DNA of 64,000 bases. Source: Sipunculus nudus. Lineage: Eukaryota; Annelida; Sipuncula; Golfingiida; Sipunculidae. The notes under the pieces are model-generated. The model was given only the letters and a program-made list of their open reading frames with translations. It ran no database searches and was not told where the DNA came from. Positions 49,757-62,627 of the stretch are shown here, one piece after another. Position numbers and translations under genes: made by a program. The stretch spans positions 40,884,401 through 40,948,400 of the forward strand of contig CM049317.1 of the NCBI GenBank assembly GCA_026874595.1. The letters are read 5' to 3'. Position 1 is the stretch's first letter. Every line of letters begins with the position of its first letter.

Positions 49757-50919
49757 GGTGCTAAATGGCCTAATGAAGCCTGTAAAACGCTTGTTTCGCA
49801 ATTTAAATCAGCCATTTTTGCACAAAAGACGATCTTATATTACGCGAAAACCGAGCTGATCTCGGCGAAAACGACGTTTGTAACAGGTGCTAAATTCCTT
49901 AATGAAGTTTTGTAAAACGCTTATTTTGCAATTTAAATCGGCCATTTTTGCACAAAACACGATCTTGTATTACGCGAAAACCGAGCTGATTTCGGCGAAA
50001 ACGACGTTTGTAACAGGTGCTATTGGCCTAATGAAGCTTCTAAAACGCTTCTTTCGCAATTTAAATCGGCCATTTTTGCACAAAAGACGATCTTATATTA
50101 CGCCAAAACCGAGCTGATCTCGGCGAAAACGACGTTTGTAACAGGTGCTAAATTCCTTAATGAAGCTTTGTAAAACGCTTCTTTGGCATTTTAAATCGGC
50201 CATTTTTGCATAAAACACGATCTTGTATTACGCGAAAACCGAGCTGATTTCGGCGAAAACGACGTTTGTAACAGGTGCTAAATGGCCTAATGAAGCTTGT
50301 AAAACGCTTGTTTCGCAATTTAAATCAGCCATTTTTGCACAAAAGACGATCTTATATATCGCGAAAACCGAGCTAATTCCGGCGAAAACAACGTTTGTAA
50401 CAGGTGCTAATTGGCGTAATGAAGCTTCGAAAACGCTTCTTTGGCATTTTAAATCGGCCATTTTTGCATGAAACACGATCTTGTATTACGCGAAAACCGA
50501 GCTGATTTCGGCGAAAACGACGTTTGTAACAGGTTCTAAATGGCGTAATGAAGCTTCTAAAACGCTTCTTTCGCAATAGAAATCGGCCATTTTTGCACAA
50601 AACACAATCTTTTATCACTCGAAAACCGAGCTGATCTCGGCGAAAACGACCTTTGTAAGAGGTGCTAAATGGCTTAATGAAGCTTTGTAACACGCTTCTT
50701 TTGCAATTTAAATCGGCCATTTTTGCACAAAACACGATCTTGTATTACGCGAAAACGGAGCTGATTTCGTCGAAAACGACGTTTGTAACAGGTGCTTATT
50801 GGCCTAATGTAGCTTCGAAAACGCTTGTTTCGCATTTTAAATCGGCCATTTTTGCATGAAACACGATCTTGTATTACGCGAAAACCGAGCTGATTTCGGC
50901 GAAAACGACGTTTGTAACA
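49757..50919 (+). repeat. 9-monomer HOR derivative A to I (1163 bp)
   Basis: A to I follow in 12-mer order, but I (50791) has gcatgaaac in place of gcataaaac and joins directly to the next A. The G'-H'-I' trio is absent. Length is 9 x 129 + 2. Confidence 0.93.
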
Positions 50920-53900
50920 GGTGCTAAATGGCCTAATGAAGCCTGTAAAACGCTTGTTTCGCAATTTAAATCAGCCATTTTTGCACAAAAGACGATCTTA
51001 TATTACGCGAAAACCGAGCTGATCTCGGCGAAAACGACGTTTGTAACAGGTGCTATTGGCCTAATGAAGCTTCTAAAACGCTTGTTTCGCAATTTAAATC
51101 GGCCATTTTTGCACAAAAGACGATCTTATATTACGCCAAAACCGAGCTGATCTCGGCGAAAACGACGTTTGTAACAGGTGCTAAATTCCTTAATGAAGCT
51201 TGGTAAAACGCTTCTTTGGCATTTTAAATCGGCCATTTTTGCATAAAACACGATCTTGTATTACGCGAAAACCGAGCTGATTTCGGCGAAAACGACGTTT
51301 GTAACAGGTGCTAAATGGCCTAATGAAGCTTGTAAAACGCTTGTTTCGCAATTTAAATCAGCCATTTTTGCACAAAAGACGATCTTATATATCGCGAAAA
51401 CCGAGCTAATTCCGGCGAAAACAACGTTTGTAACAGGTGCTAATTGGCGTAATGAAGCTTCGAAAACGCTTGTTTCTCATTTTAAATCGGCCATTTTTGC
51501 ATGAAACACGATCTTGTATTACGCGAAAACCGAGCTGATTTCGGCGAAAACGACGTTTGTAACAGGTTCTAAATGGCGTAATGAAGCTTCTAAAACGCTT
51601 CTTTCGCAATAGAAATCGGCCATTTTTGCACAAAACACAATCTTTATCACTCGAAAACCGAGCTGATCTCGGCGAAAACGACCTTTGTAAGAGGTGCTAA
51701 ATGGCTTAATGAAGCTTTGTAACACGCTTCTTTTGCAATTTAAATCGGCCATTTTTGCACAAAACACGATCTTGTATTACGCGAAAACCGAGCTGATTTC
51801 GGCGAAAACGACGTTTGTAACAGGTGCTAATTGGCCTAATGAAGCTTCGAAAACGCTTGTTTCTTATTTTAAATCGGCCATTTTTGCATGAAACACGATC
51901 TTGTATTACGCGAAAACCTAGCTGATTTCGGCGAAAACGACGTTTGTAACAGGTTCTAAATGGCGTAATGAAGCTTCTAAAACGCTTCTTTCGCAATAGA
52001 AATCGGCCATTTTTGCACAAAACACAATCTTTTATCACTCGAAAACCGAGCTGATCTCGGCGAAAACGACCTTTGTAACAGGTGCTAAATGGCTTAATGA
52101 GGCTTTGTAACACGCTTCTTTTGCAATTTAAATCGGCCATTTTTGCACAAAACACGATCTTGTATTACGCGAAAACGGAGCTGATTTCGGCGAAAACGAC
52201 GTTTGTAACATGTGCTTATTGGCCTAATGTAGCTTCGAAAACGCTTGTTTCGCATTTTAAATCGGCCATTTTTGCATGAAACACGATCTTGTATTACGCG
52301 AAAACCGAGCTGATTTCGGCGAAAACGACGTTTGTAACAGGTTCTAAATGGCGTAATGAAGCTTCTAAAACGCTTCTTTCGCAATAGAAATCGGCCATTT
52401 TTGCACAAAACACAATCTTTTATCACTCGAAAACCGAGCTGATCTCGGCGAAAACGACCTTTGTAACAGGTGCTTAATGGCTTAATGAGGCTTTGTAACA
52501 CGCTTCTTTTGCAATTTAAATCAGCCATTTTTGCACAAAAGACGATCTTATATATCGCGAAAACCGAGCTAATTCCGGCGAAAACAACGTTTGTAACAGG
52601 TGCTAATTGGCGTAATGAAGCTTCGAAAACGCTTGTTTCTCATTTTAAATCGGCCATTTTTGCATGAAACACGATCTTGTATTACGCGAAAACCGAGCTG
52701 ATTTCGGCGAAAACGACGTTTGTAACAGGTTCTAAATGGCGTAATGAAGCTTCTAAAACGCTTCTTTCGCAATAGAAATCGGCCATTTTTGCACAAAACA
52801 CAATCTTTTATCACTCGAAAACCGAGCTGATCTCGGCGAAAACGACGTTTGTAACAGGGTCTAAATGGCCTAATGAAGCTTGTAAAACGCTTGTTTCGCA
52901 ATTTAAATCAGCCATTTTTGCACAAAAAACGATCTTATATTACGCGAAAACCGAGCTAATTTCGGCGAAAACAACGTTTGTAACAGGTGCTAATTGGCGT
53001 AATGAAGCTTCTAAAAAGCCTCATTCGCAATAGAAATCGGCCATTTTTGCACAAAACACGATCTTGTATTACGCGAAAACCGAGCTGATTTCGGCAAAAA
53101 CGACGTTTGTAACAGGTGCTATTTGGCCTAATGAAGCTTCGAAAACGCTTGTTTGGCATTTTAAATCGGCCATTTTTGTATAAAACACGATCTTGTATTA
53201 CGCGAAAACCGAGCTGATTTCGGCGAAAACGCATTTGTAACAGGTGCTAAATGGCCTAATGAAGCTTCTAAAACGCTTGTTTCGCAATTTAAATCAGCGA
53301 TTTTTGCACAAAAGACGATCTTATATTACGCGAAAACCGAGCTAATTTCGGCGAAAACAACGTTTGTAACAGGTGCTAATTGGCGTAATGAAGCTTCGAA
53401 AACGCTTGTTTCGCAATTTAAATCAGCCATTTTTGCACAAAAGACGATCTTATATTACGCGAAAACCGAGCTGATCTCGGCGAAAACGACGTTTGTAACA
53501 GGTGCTAAATTCCTTAATGAAGTTTTGTAAAACGCTTATTTTGCAATTTAAATCGGCCATTTTTGCACAAAACACGATCTTGTATTACGCGAAAACCGAG
53601 CTGATTTCGGCGAAAACGACGTTTGTAACAGGTGCTATTGGCCTAATGAAGCTTCTAAAACGCTTGTTTCGCAATTTAAATCGGCCATTTTTGCACAAAA
53701 GACGATCTTATATTACGCCAAAATCGAGCTGATCTCGGCGAAAACGACGTTTGTAACAGGTGCTAAATTCCTTAATGAAGCTTTGTAAAACGCTTCTTTG
53801 GCATTTTAAATCGGCCATTTTTGCATAAAACACGATCTTGTATTACGCGAAAACCGAGCTGATTTCGGCGAAAACGACGTTTGTAACAGGTGCTAAATGG

Positions 53901-54747
53901 CCTAATGAAGCTTGTAAAACGCTTGTTTCGCAATTTAAATCAGCCATTTTTGCACAAAAGACGATCTTATATATCGCGAAAACCGAGCTAATTCCGGCGA
54001 AAACAACATTTGTAACAGGTGCTTATTTGCCTAATGTAACTTCGAAAACGCTTGTTTCGCATTTTAAATCGGCCATTTTTGCATGAAACACGATCTTGTA
54101 TTACGCGAAAACCGAGCTGATTTCGGCGAAAACGACGTTTGTAACAGGTTCTAAATGGCGTAATGAAGCTTCTTAAACGCTTCTTTCGCAATAGAAATCG
54201 GCCATTTTTGCACAAAACACGATCTTGTATTACGCGAAAACCGAGCTGATTTCGTCTAAAACGACGTTTGTAACAGGTGCTAATTGGCATAATGAAGCTT
54301 CGAAAACGCTTGTTTCGGATTTTAAATCGGCCATTTTTGCATAAAACGACGTTTGTAACAGGTGCTAATTGGCCTAATGAAGCTTGTAAAACGCTTGTTT
54401 CGCAATTTAAATCAGCCATTTTTGCACAAAAAACGATCTTATATTACGCGAAAACCGAGCTAATTTCGGCGAAAACAACGTTTGTAACAGGTGCTAATTG
54501 GCGTAATGAAGCTTCTAAAAAGCTTCTTTCGCAATAGAAATCGGCCATTTTTGCACAAAACACGATCTTGTATTACGCGAAAACCGAGCTGATTTCGGCA
54601 AAAACGACGTTTGTAACAGGTGCTATTTGGCCTAATGAAGCTTCGAAAACGCTTGTTTGGCATTTAAAATTGGCCATTTTTGCATAAAACACGATCTTGT
54701 ATTACGCGAAAACCGAGCTGATTTCGGCGAAAACGACGTTTGTAACA
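50920..54747 (+). repeat. Right-hand mosaic with rearranged HOR segments
   Basis: A (50920) joins C directly (51049), skipping B. Then D, E, F, G, H, J, G, H', I-like, G and an H'/E hybrid (about 52469) follow. The interval 51049-53888 matches 42909-45748 at an offset of about 8139 bp. M1 at 53243 starts M1-M2-B-C-D-E, then an I-like monomer with tatttgcctaatgtaact (54019). At about 54344 one monomer has lost 44 bp. Later monomers resemble those at 39.6-40.1 kb (gtttggcat, gctatttggcc). Confidence 0.87.
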
Positions 54748-56815
54748 GGTGCTAAATGGCCTAATGAAGCTTGTAAAACGCTTGTTTCGCAATTTAAATC
54801 AGCGATTTTTGCACAAAAGACGATCTTATATTACGCGAAAACCGAGCTAATTTCGGCGAAAACAACGTTTGTAACAGGTGCTAATTGGCGTAATGAAGCT
54901 TCGAAAACGCTTGTTTCTCATTTTAAATCGGACATTTTTGCATGAAACACGATCTTGTATTACGCGAAAACCGAGCTGATTTCGGCGAAAACGACGTTTG
55001 TAACAGGTTCTAAATGGCGTAATGAAGCTTCTAAAACGTTTCTTTCGCAATAGAAATCGGCCATTTTTGCACAAAACACAATCTTTTATCACTCGAAAAC
55101 CGAGCTGATCTCGGCGAAAACGACCTTTGTAACAGGTGCTAAATGGCTTAATGAAGCTTTGTAACACGCTTCTTTTGCAATTTAAATCGGCCATTTTTGC
55201 ACAAAACATGATCTTGTATTACGCGAAAACCGAGCTGATTTCGGCGAAAACGACGTTTGTAACAGGTGCTAATTGGCCTAATGAAGCTTCGAAAACGCTT
55301 GTTTCTCATTTTAAATCGGCCATTTTTGCATGAAACACGATCTTGTATTACGCGAAAACCGAGCTGATTTCGGCGAAAACGACGTTTGTAACAGGTTCTA
55401 AATGGCGTAATGAAGCTTCTAAAATGCTTCTTTCGCAATAGAAATCGGCCTTTTTTGCACAAAACACAATCTTTTATCACTCGAAAACCGAGCTGATCTC
55501 GGCGAAAACGACCTTTGTAACAGGTGCTAAATGGCTTAATGAGGCTTTGTAACACGCTTCTTTTGCAATTTAAATCGGCCATTTTTGCACAAAACACGAT
55601 CTTGTATTACGCGAAAACGGAGCTGATTTCGTCGAAAACGACGTTTGTAACAGGTGCTTATTGGCCTAATGTAGCTTCGAAAACGCTTGTTTCGCATTTT
55701 AAATCGGCCATTTTTGCATAAAACACGATCTTGTATTACGCGAAAACCGAGCTGATTTCGGCGAAAACGACGTTTGTAACAGGTGCTAAATGGCCTAATG
55801 AAGCTTGTAAAACGCTTGTTTCGCAATTTAAATCAGCGATTTTTGCACAAAAGACGATCTTATATTACGCGAAAACCGAGCTAATTTCGGCGAAAACAAC
55901 GTTTGTAACAGGTGCTAATTGGCGTAATGAAGCTTCGAAAACGCTTGTTTCTCATTTTAAATCGGCCATTTTTGCATGAAACACGATCTTGTATTACGCG
56001 AAAACCGAGCTGATTTCGGCGAAAACGACGTTTGTAACAGGTTCTAAATGGCGTAATGAAGCTTCTAAAACGTTTCTTTCGCAATAGAAATCGGCCATTT
56101 TTGCACAAAACACAATCTTTTATCACTCGAAAACCGAGCTGATCTCGGCGAAAACGACCTTTGTAACAGGTGCTAAATGGCTTAATGAAGCTTTGTAACA
56201 CGCTTCTTTTCCAATTTAAATCGGCCATTTTTGCACAAAACACGATCTTGTATTACGCGAAAACCGAGCTGATTTCGGCGAAAACGACGTTTGTAACAGG
56301 TGCTAATTGGCCTAATGAAGCTTCGAAAACGCTTGTTTCTCATTTTAAATCGGCCATTTTTGCATGAATCACGATCTTGTATTACGCGAAAACCGAGCTG
56401 ATTTCGGCGAAAACGACGTTTGTAACAGGTTCTAAATGGCGTAATGAAGCTTCTAAAATGCTTCTTTCGCAATAGAAATCGGCCTTTTTTGCACAAAACA
56501 CAATCTTTTATCACTCGAAAACCGAGCTGATCTCGGCGAAAACGACCTTTGTAACAGGTGCTAAATGGCTTAATGAGGCTTTGTAACACGCTTCTTTTGC
56601 AATTTAAATCGGCCATTTTTGCACAAAACACGATCTTGTATTACGCGAAAACCGAGCTGATTTCGTCGAAAACGACGTTTGTAACAGGTGCTTATTGGCC
56701 TAATGTAGCTTCGAAAACGCTTGTTTCGCATTTTAAATCGGCCATTTTTGCATGAAACACGATCTTGTATTAGGCGAAAACCGAGCTGATTTCGGCGAAA
56801 ACGACGTTTGTAACA
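54748..56815 (+). repeat. Two 8-monomer HOR units (1034 bp each)
   Basis: Units start at 54748 and 55782, and the next segment begins at 56816. Order: E-like (aaatcagcgattttt), F (gtttctcatttt), G, H, R/J-like (gctaattggcc with gcatgaaac), G', H', I'. This is a second kind of 8-mer, distinct from M1-M2-B-C-D-G'-H'-I' though by coincidence equal in length. Confidence 0.92.
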
Positions 56816-57978
56816 GGTGCTAAATGGCCTAATGAAGCCTGTAAAACGCTTGTTTCGCAATTTAAATCAGCCATTTTTGCACAAAAGACGATCTTATATT
56901 ACGCGAAAACCGAGCTGATCTCGGCGAAAACGACGTTTGTAACAGGTGCTAAATTCCTTAATGAAGTTTTGTAAAACGCTTATTTTGCAATTTAAATCGG
57001 CCATTTTTGCACAAAACACGATCTTGTATTACGCGAAAACCGAGCTGATTTCGGCGAAAACGACGTTTGTAACAGGTGCTATTGGCCTAATGAAGCTTCT
57101 AAAACGCTTCTTTCGCAATTTAAATCGGCCATTTTTGCACAAAAGACGATCTTATATTACGCCAAAACCGAGCTGATCTCGGCGAAAACGACGTTTGTAA
57201 CAGGTGCTAAATTCCTTAATGAAGCTTTGTAAAACGCTTCTTTGGCATTTTAAATCGGCCATTTTTGCATAAAACACGATCTTGTATTACGCGAAAACCG
57301 AGCTGATTTCGGCGAAAACGACGTTTGTAACAGGTGCTAAATGGCCTAAAGAAGCTTGTAAAACGCTTGTTTCGCAATTTAAATCAGCCATTTTTGCACA
57401 AAAGACGATCTTATATATCGCGAAAACCGAGCTAATTCCGGCGAAAACAACGTTTGTAACAGGTGCTAATTGGCGTAATGAAGCTTCGAAAACGCTTCTT
57501 TGGCATTTTAAATCGGCCATTTTTGCATGAAACACGATCTTGTATTACGCGAAAACCGAGCTGATTTCGGCGAAAACGACGTTTGTAACAGGTTCTAAAT
57601 GGCGTAATGAAGCTTCTAAAACGCTTCTTTCGCAATAGAAATCGGCCATTTTTGCACAAAACACAATCTTTTATCACTCGAAAACCGAGCTGATCTCGGC
57701 GAAAACGACCTTTGTAAGAGGTGCTAAATGGCTTAATGAAGCTTTGTAACACGCTTCTTTTGCAATTTAAATCGGCCATTTTTGCACAAAACACGATCTT
57801 GTATTACGCGAAAACGGAGCTGATTTCGTCGAAAACGACGTTTGTAACAGGTGCTTATTGGCCTAATGTAGCTTCGAAAACGCTTGTTTCGCATTTTAAA
57901 TCGGCCATTTTTGCATGAAACACGATCTTGTATTAGGCGAAAACCGAGCTGATTTCGGCGAAAACGACGTTTGTAACA
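56816..57978 (+). repeat. 9-monomer HOR derivative A to I (1163 bp), copy 2
   Basis: Same composition and length as 49757-50919. The monomers feeding into each A in this part carry ttaggcgaaaacc, a C-to-G change at an otherwise constant ttacgcgaaaacc, which marks this sub-lineage at 56772, 57934 and 61164. Confidence 0.93.
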
Positions 57979-59011
57979 GGTGCTAAATGGCCTAATGAAG
58001 CCTGTAAAACGCTTGTTTCGCAATTTAAATCAGCCATTTTTGCACAAAAGACGATCTTATATTACGCGAAAACCGAGCTGATCTCGGCGAAAACGACGTT
58101 TGTAACAGGTGCTAAATTCCTTAATGAAGTTTTGTAAAACGCTTATTTTGCAATTTAAATCGGCCATTTTTGCACAAAACACGATCTTGTATTACGCGAA
58201 AACCGAGCTGATTTCGGCGAAAACGACGTTTGTAACAGGTGCTATTGGCCTAATGAAGCTTCTAAAACGCTTGTTTCGCAATTTAAATCGGCCATTTTTG
58301 CACAAAAGACGATCTTATATTACGCCAAAACCGAGCTGATCTCGGCGAAAACGACGTTTGTAACAGGTGCTAAATTCCTTAATGAAGCTTGGTAAAACGC
58401 TTCTTTGGCATTTTAAATCGGCCATTTTTGCATAAAACACGATCTTGTATTACGCGAAAACCGAGCTGATTTCGGCGAAAACGACGTTTGTAACCGGTGC
58501 TAAATGGCCTAATGAAGCTTGTAAAACGCTTGTTTCGCAATTTAAATCAGCCATTTTTGCACAAAAGACGATCTTATATATCGCGAAAACCGAGCTAATT
58601 CCGGCGAAAACAACGTTTGTAACAGGTGCTAATTGGCGTAATGAAGCTTCGAAAACGCTTCTTTGGCATTTTAAATCGGCCATTTTTGCATGAAACACGA
58701 TCTTGTATTACGCGAAAACCGAGCTGATTTCGGCGAAAACGACGTTTGTAACAGGTTCTAAATGGCGTAATGAAGCTTCTAAAACGCTTCTTTCGCAATA
58801 GAAATCGGCCATTTTTGCACAAAACACAATCTTTTATCACTCGAAAACCGAGCTGATCTCGGCGAAAACGACCTTTGTAAGAGGTGCTAAATGGCTTAAT
58901 GAAGCTTTGTAACACGCTTCTTTTGCATTTTAAATCGGCCATTTTTGTATAAAACACGATCTTGTATTACGCGAAAACCGAGCTGATTTCGGCGAAAACG
59001 CATTTGTAACA
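57979..59011 (+). repeat. 8-monomer A-B-C-D-E-F-G-H/x segment with hybrid end
   Basis: A to G in 12-mer order, with D carrying gaagcttggtaaaacg. The H monomer (gctttgtaacacg, about 58910) switches to the 3' half of another class (gtataaaacacg and gaaaacgcatttg), which leads into M1. Length 1033 bp. Confidence 0.9.
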
Positions 59012-60045
59012 GGTGCTAAATGGCCTAATGAAGCTTCTAAAACGCTTCTTTCGCAATTTAAATCAGCGATTTTTGCACAAAAGACGATCTTATATTACGC
59101 GAAAACCGAGCTAATTTCGGCGAAAACAACGTTTGTAACAGGTGCTAATTGGCGTAATGAAGCTTCGAAAACGCTTGTTTCGCAATTTAAATCAGCCATT
59201 TTTGCACAAAAGACGATCTTATATTACGCGAAAACCGAGCTGATCTCGGCGAAAACGACGTTTGTAACAGGTGCTAAATTCCTTAATGAAGTTTTGTAAA
59301 ACGCTTATTTTGCAATTTAAATCGGCCATTTTTGCACAAAACACGATCTTGTATTACGCGAAAACCGAGCTGATTTCGGCGAAAACGACGTTTGTAACAG
59401 GTGCTATTGGCCTAATGAAGCTTCTAAAACGCTTGTTTCGCAATTTAAATCGGCCATTTTTGCACAAAAGACGATCTTATATTACGCCAAAATCGAGCTG
59501 ATCTCGGCGAAAACGACGTTTGTAACAGGTGCTAAATTCCTTAATGAAGCTTTGTAAAACGCTTCTTTGGCATTTTAAATCGGCCATTTTTGCATAAAAC
59601 ACGATCTTGTATTACGCGAAAACCGAGCTGATTTCGGCGAAAACGACGTTTGTAACAGGTTCTAAATGGCGTAATGAAGCTTCTAAAATGCTTCTTTCGC
59701 AATAGAAATCGGGCTTTTTTGCACAAAACACAATCTTTTATCACTCGAAAACCGAGCTGATCTCGGCGAAAACGACCTTTGTAACAGGTGCTAAATGGCT
59801 TAATGAGGCTTTGTAACACGCTTCTTTTGCAATTTAAATCGGCCATTTTTGCACAAAACACGATCTTGTATTACGCGAAAACGGAGCTGATTTCGTCGAA
59901 AACGACGTTTGTAACAGGTGCTTATTGGCCTAATGTAGCTTCGAAAACGCTTCTTTTGCATTTTAAATCGGCCATTTTTGCATAAAACACGATCTTGTAT
60001 TACGCGAAAACCGAGCTGATTTCGGCGAAAACGACGTTTGTAACA
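59012..60045 (+). repeat. 8-monomer HOR M1-M2-B-C-D-G'-H'-I', copy 2 (1034 bp)
   Basis: Same order and exact length as 45104-46137, including the gccaaaatcgagctg variant in C. The I' monomer has cttcttttgcatttt in place of cttgtttcgcatttt. Confidence 0.92.
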
Positions 60046-61208
60046 GGTGCTAAATGGCCTAATGAAGCCTGTAAAACGCTCGTTTCGCAATTTAAATCAG
60101 CCATTTTTGCACAAAAGACGATCTTATATTACGCGAAAACCGAGCTGATCTCGGCGAAAACGACGTTTGTAACAGGTGCTAAATTCCTTAATGAAGTTTT
60201 GTAAAACGCTTATTTTGCAATTTAAATCGGCCATTTTTGCACAAAACACGATCTTGTATTACGCGAAAACCGAGCTGATTTCGGCGAAAACGACGTTTGT
60301 AACAGGTGCTATTGGCCTAATGAAGCTTCTAAAACGCTTCTTTCGCAATTTAAATCGGCCATTTTTGCACAAAAGACGATCTTATATTACGCCAAAACCG
60401 AGCTGATCTCGGCGAAAACGACGTTTGTAACAGGTGCTAAATTCCTTAATGAAGCTTTGTAAAACGCTTCTTTGGCATTTTAAATCGGCCATTTTTGCAT
60501 AAAACACGATCTTGTATTACGCGAAAACCGAGCTGATTTCGGCGAAAACGACGTTTGTAACAGGTGCTAAATGGCCTAATGAAGCTTGTAAAACGCTTGT
60601 TTCGCAATTTAAATCAGCCATTTTTGCACAAAAGACGATCTTATATATCGCGAAAACCGAGCTAATTCCGGCGAAAACAACGTTTGTAACAGGTGCTAAT
60701 TGGCGTAATGAAGCTTCGAAAACGCTTCTTTGGCATTTTAAATCGGCCATTTTTGCATGAAACACGATCTTGTATTACGCGAAAACCGAGCTGATTTCGG
60801 CGAAAACGACGTTTGTAACAGGTTCTAAATGGCGTAATGAAGCTTCTAAAACGCTTCTTTCGCAATAGAAATCGGCCATTTTTGCACAAAACACAATCTT
60901 TTATCACTCGAAAACCGAGCTGATCTCGGCGAAAACGACCTTTGTAAGAGGTGCTAAATGGCTTAATGAAGCTTTGTAACACGCTTCTTTTGCAATTTAA
61001 ATCGGCCATTTTTGCACAAAACACGATCTTGTATTACGCGAAAACGGAGCTGATTTCGTCGAAAACGACGTTTGTAACAGGTGCTTATTGGCCTAATGTA
61101 GCTTCGAAAACGCTTGTTTCGCATTTTAAATCGGCCATTTTTGCATGAAACACGATCTTGTATTAGGCGAAAACCGAGCTGATTTCGGCGAAAACGACGT
61201 TTGTAACA
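60046..61208 (+). repeat. 9-monomer HOR derivative A to I (1163 bp), copy 3
   Basis: Starts with an A monomer that has cgctcgtttcgc in place of cgcttgtttcgc, shared with the A at 63662. Otherwise as 56816-57978. Confidence 0.93.
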
Positions 61209-62627
61209 GGTGCTAAATGGCCTAATGAAGCCTGTAAAACGCTTGTTTCGCAATTTAAATCAGCCATTTTTGCACAAAAGACGATCTTATATTACGCGAA
61301 AACCGAGCTGATCTCGGCGAAAACGACGTTTGTAACAGGTGCTATTGGCCTAATGAAGCTTCTAAAACGCTTGTTTCGCAATTTAAATCGGCCATTTTTG
61401 CACAAAAGACGATCTTATATTACGCCAAAACCGAGCTGATCTCGGCGAAAACGACGTTTGTAACAGGTGCTAAATTCCTTAATGAAGCTTGGTAAAACGC
61501 TTCTTTGGCATTTTAAATCGGCCATTTTTGCATAAAACACGATCTTGTATTACGCGAAAACCGAGCTGATTTCGGCGAAAACGACGTTTGTAACAGGTGC
61601 TAAATGGCCTAATGAAGCTTGTAAAACGCTTGTTTCGCAATTTAAATCAGCCATTTTTGCACAAAAGACGATCTTATATATCGCGAAAACCGAGCTAATT
61701 CCGGCGAAAACAACGTTTGTAACAGGTGCTAATTGGCGTAATGAAGCTTCGAAAACGCTTGTTTCTCATTTTAAATCGGCCATTTTTGCATGAAACACGA
61801 TCTTGTATTACGCGAAAACCGAGCTGATTTCGGCGAAAACGACGTTTGTAACAGGTTCTAAATGGCGTAATGAAGCTTCTAAAACGCTTCTTTCGCAATA
61901 GAAATCGGCCATTTTTGCACAAAACACAATCTTTATCACTCGAAAACCGAGCTGATCTCGGCGAAAACGACCTTTGTAAGAGGTGCTAAATGGCTTAATG
62001 AAGCTTTGTAACACGCTTCTTTTGCAATTTAAATCGGCCATTTTTGCACAAAACACGATCTTGTATTACGCGAAAACCGGGCTGATTTCGGCGAAAACGA
62101 CGTTTGTAACAGGTGCTAATTGGCCTAATGAAGCTTCGAAAACGCTTGTTTCTTATTTTAAATCGGCCATTTTTGCATGAAACACGATCTTGTATTACGC
62201 GAAAACCTAGCTGATTTCGGCGAAAACGACGTTTGTAACAGGTTCTAAATGGCGTAATGAAGCTTCTAAAACGCTTCTTTCGCAATAGAAATCGGCCATT
62301 TTTGCACAAAACACAATCTTTTATCACTCGAAAACCGAGCTGATCTCGGCGAAAACGACCTTTGTAACAGGTGCTAAATGGCTTAATGAGGCTTTGTAAC
62401 ACGCTTCTTTTGCAATTTAAATCGGCCATTTTTGCACAAAACACGATCTTGTATTACGCGAAAACGGAGCTGATTTCGGCGAAAACGACGTTTGTAACAT
62501 GTGCTTATTGGCCTAATGTAGTTTCGAAAACGCTTCTTTCGCATTTTAAATCGGCCATTTTTGCATGAAACACGATCTTGTATTACGCGAAAACCGAGCT
62601 GATTTCGGCGAAAACGCATTTGTAACA
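61209..62627 (+). repeat. 11-monomer segment A-C-D-E-F-G-H-J-G-H'-I (1419 bp)
   Basis: Matches 50920-52311 at an offset of 10289 bp, including the skipped B, the aatctttatcac 1-bp loss in G (61931 and 51643), and the aaaacctagctg change (62205 and 51916). The final I-like monomer has gtagtttcg and joins M1 through gaaaacgcatttg. Because the indel is shared, it is inherited and not a sequencing error. Confidence 0.92.
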
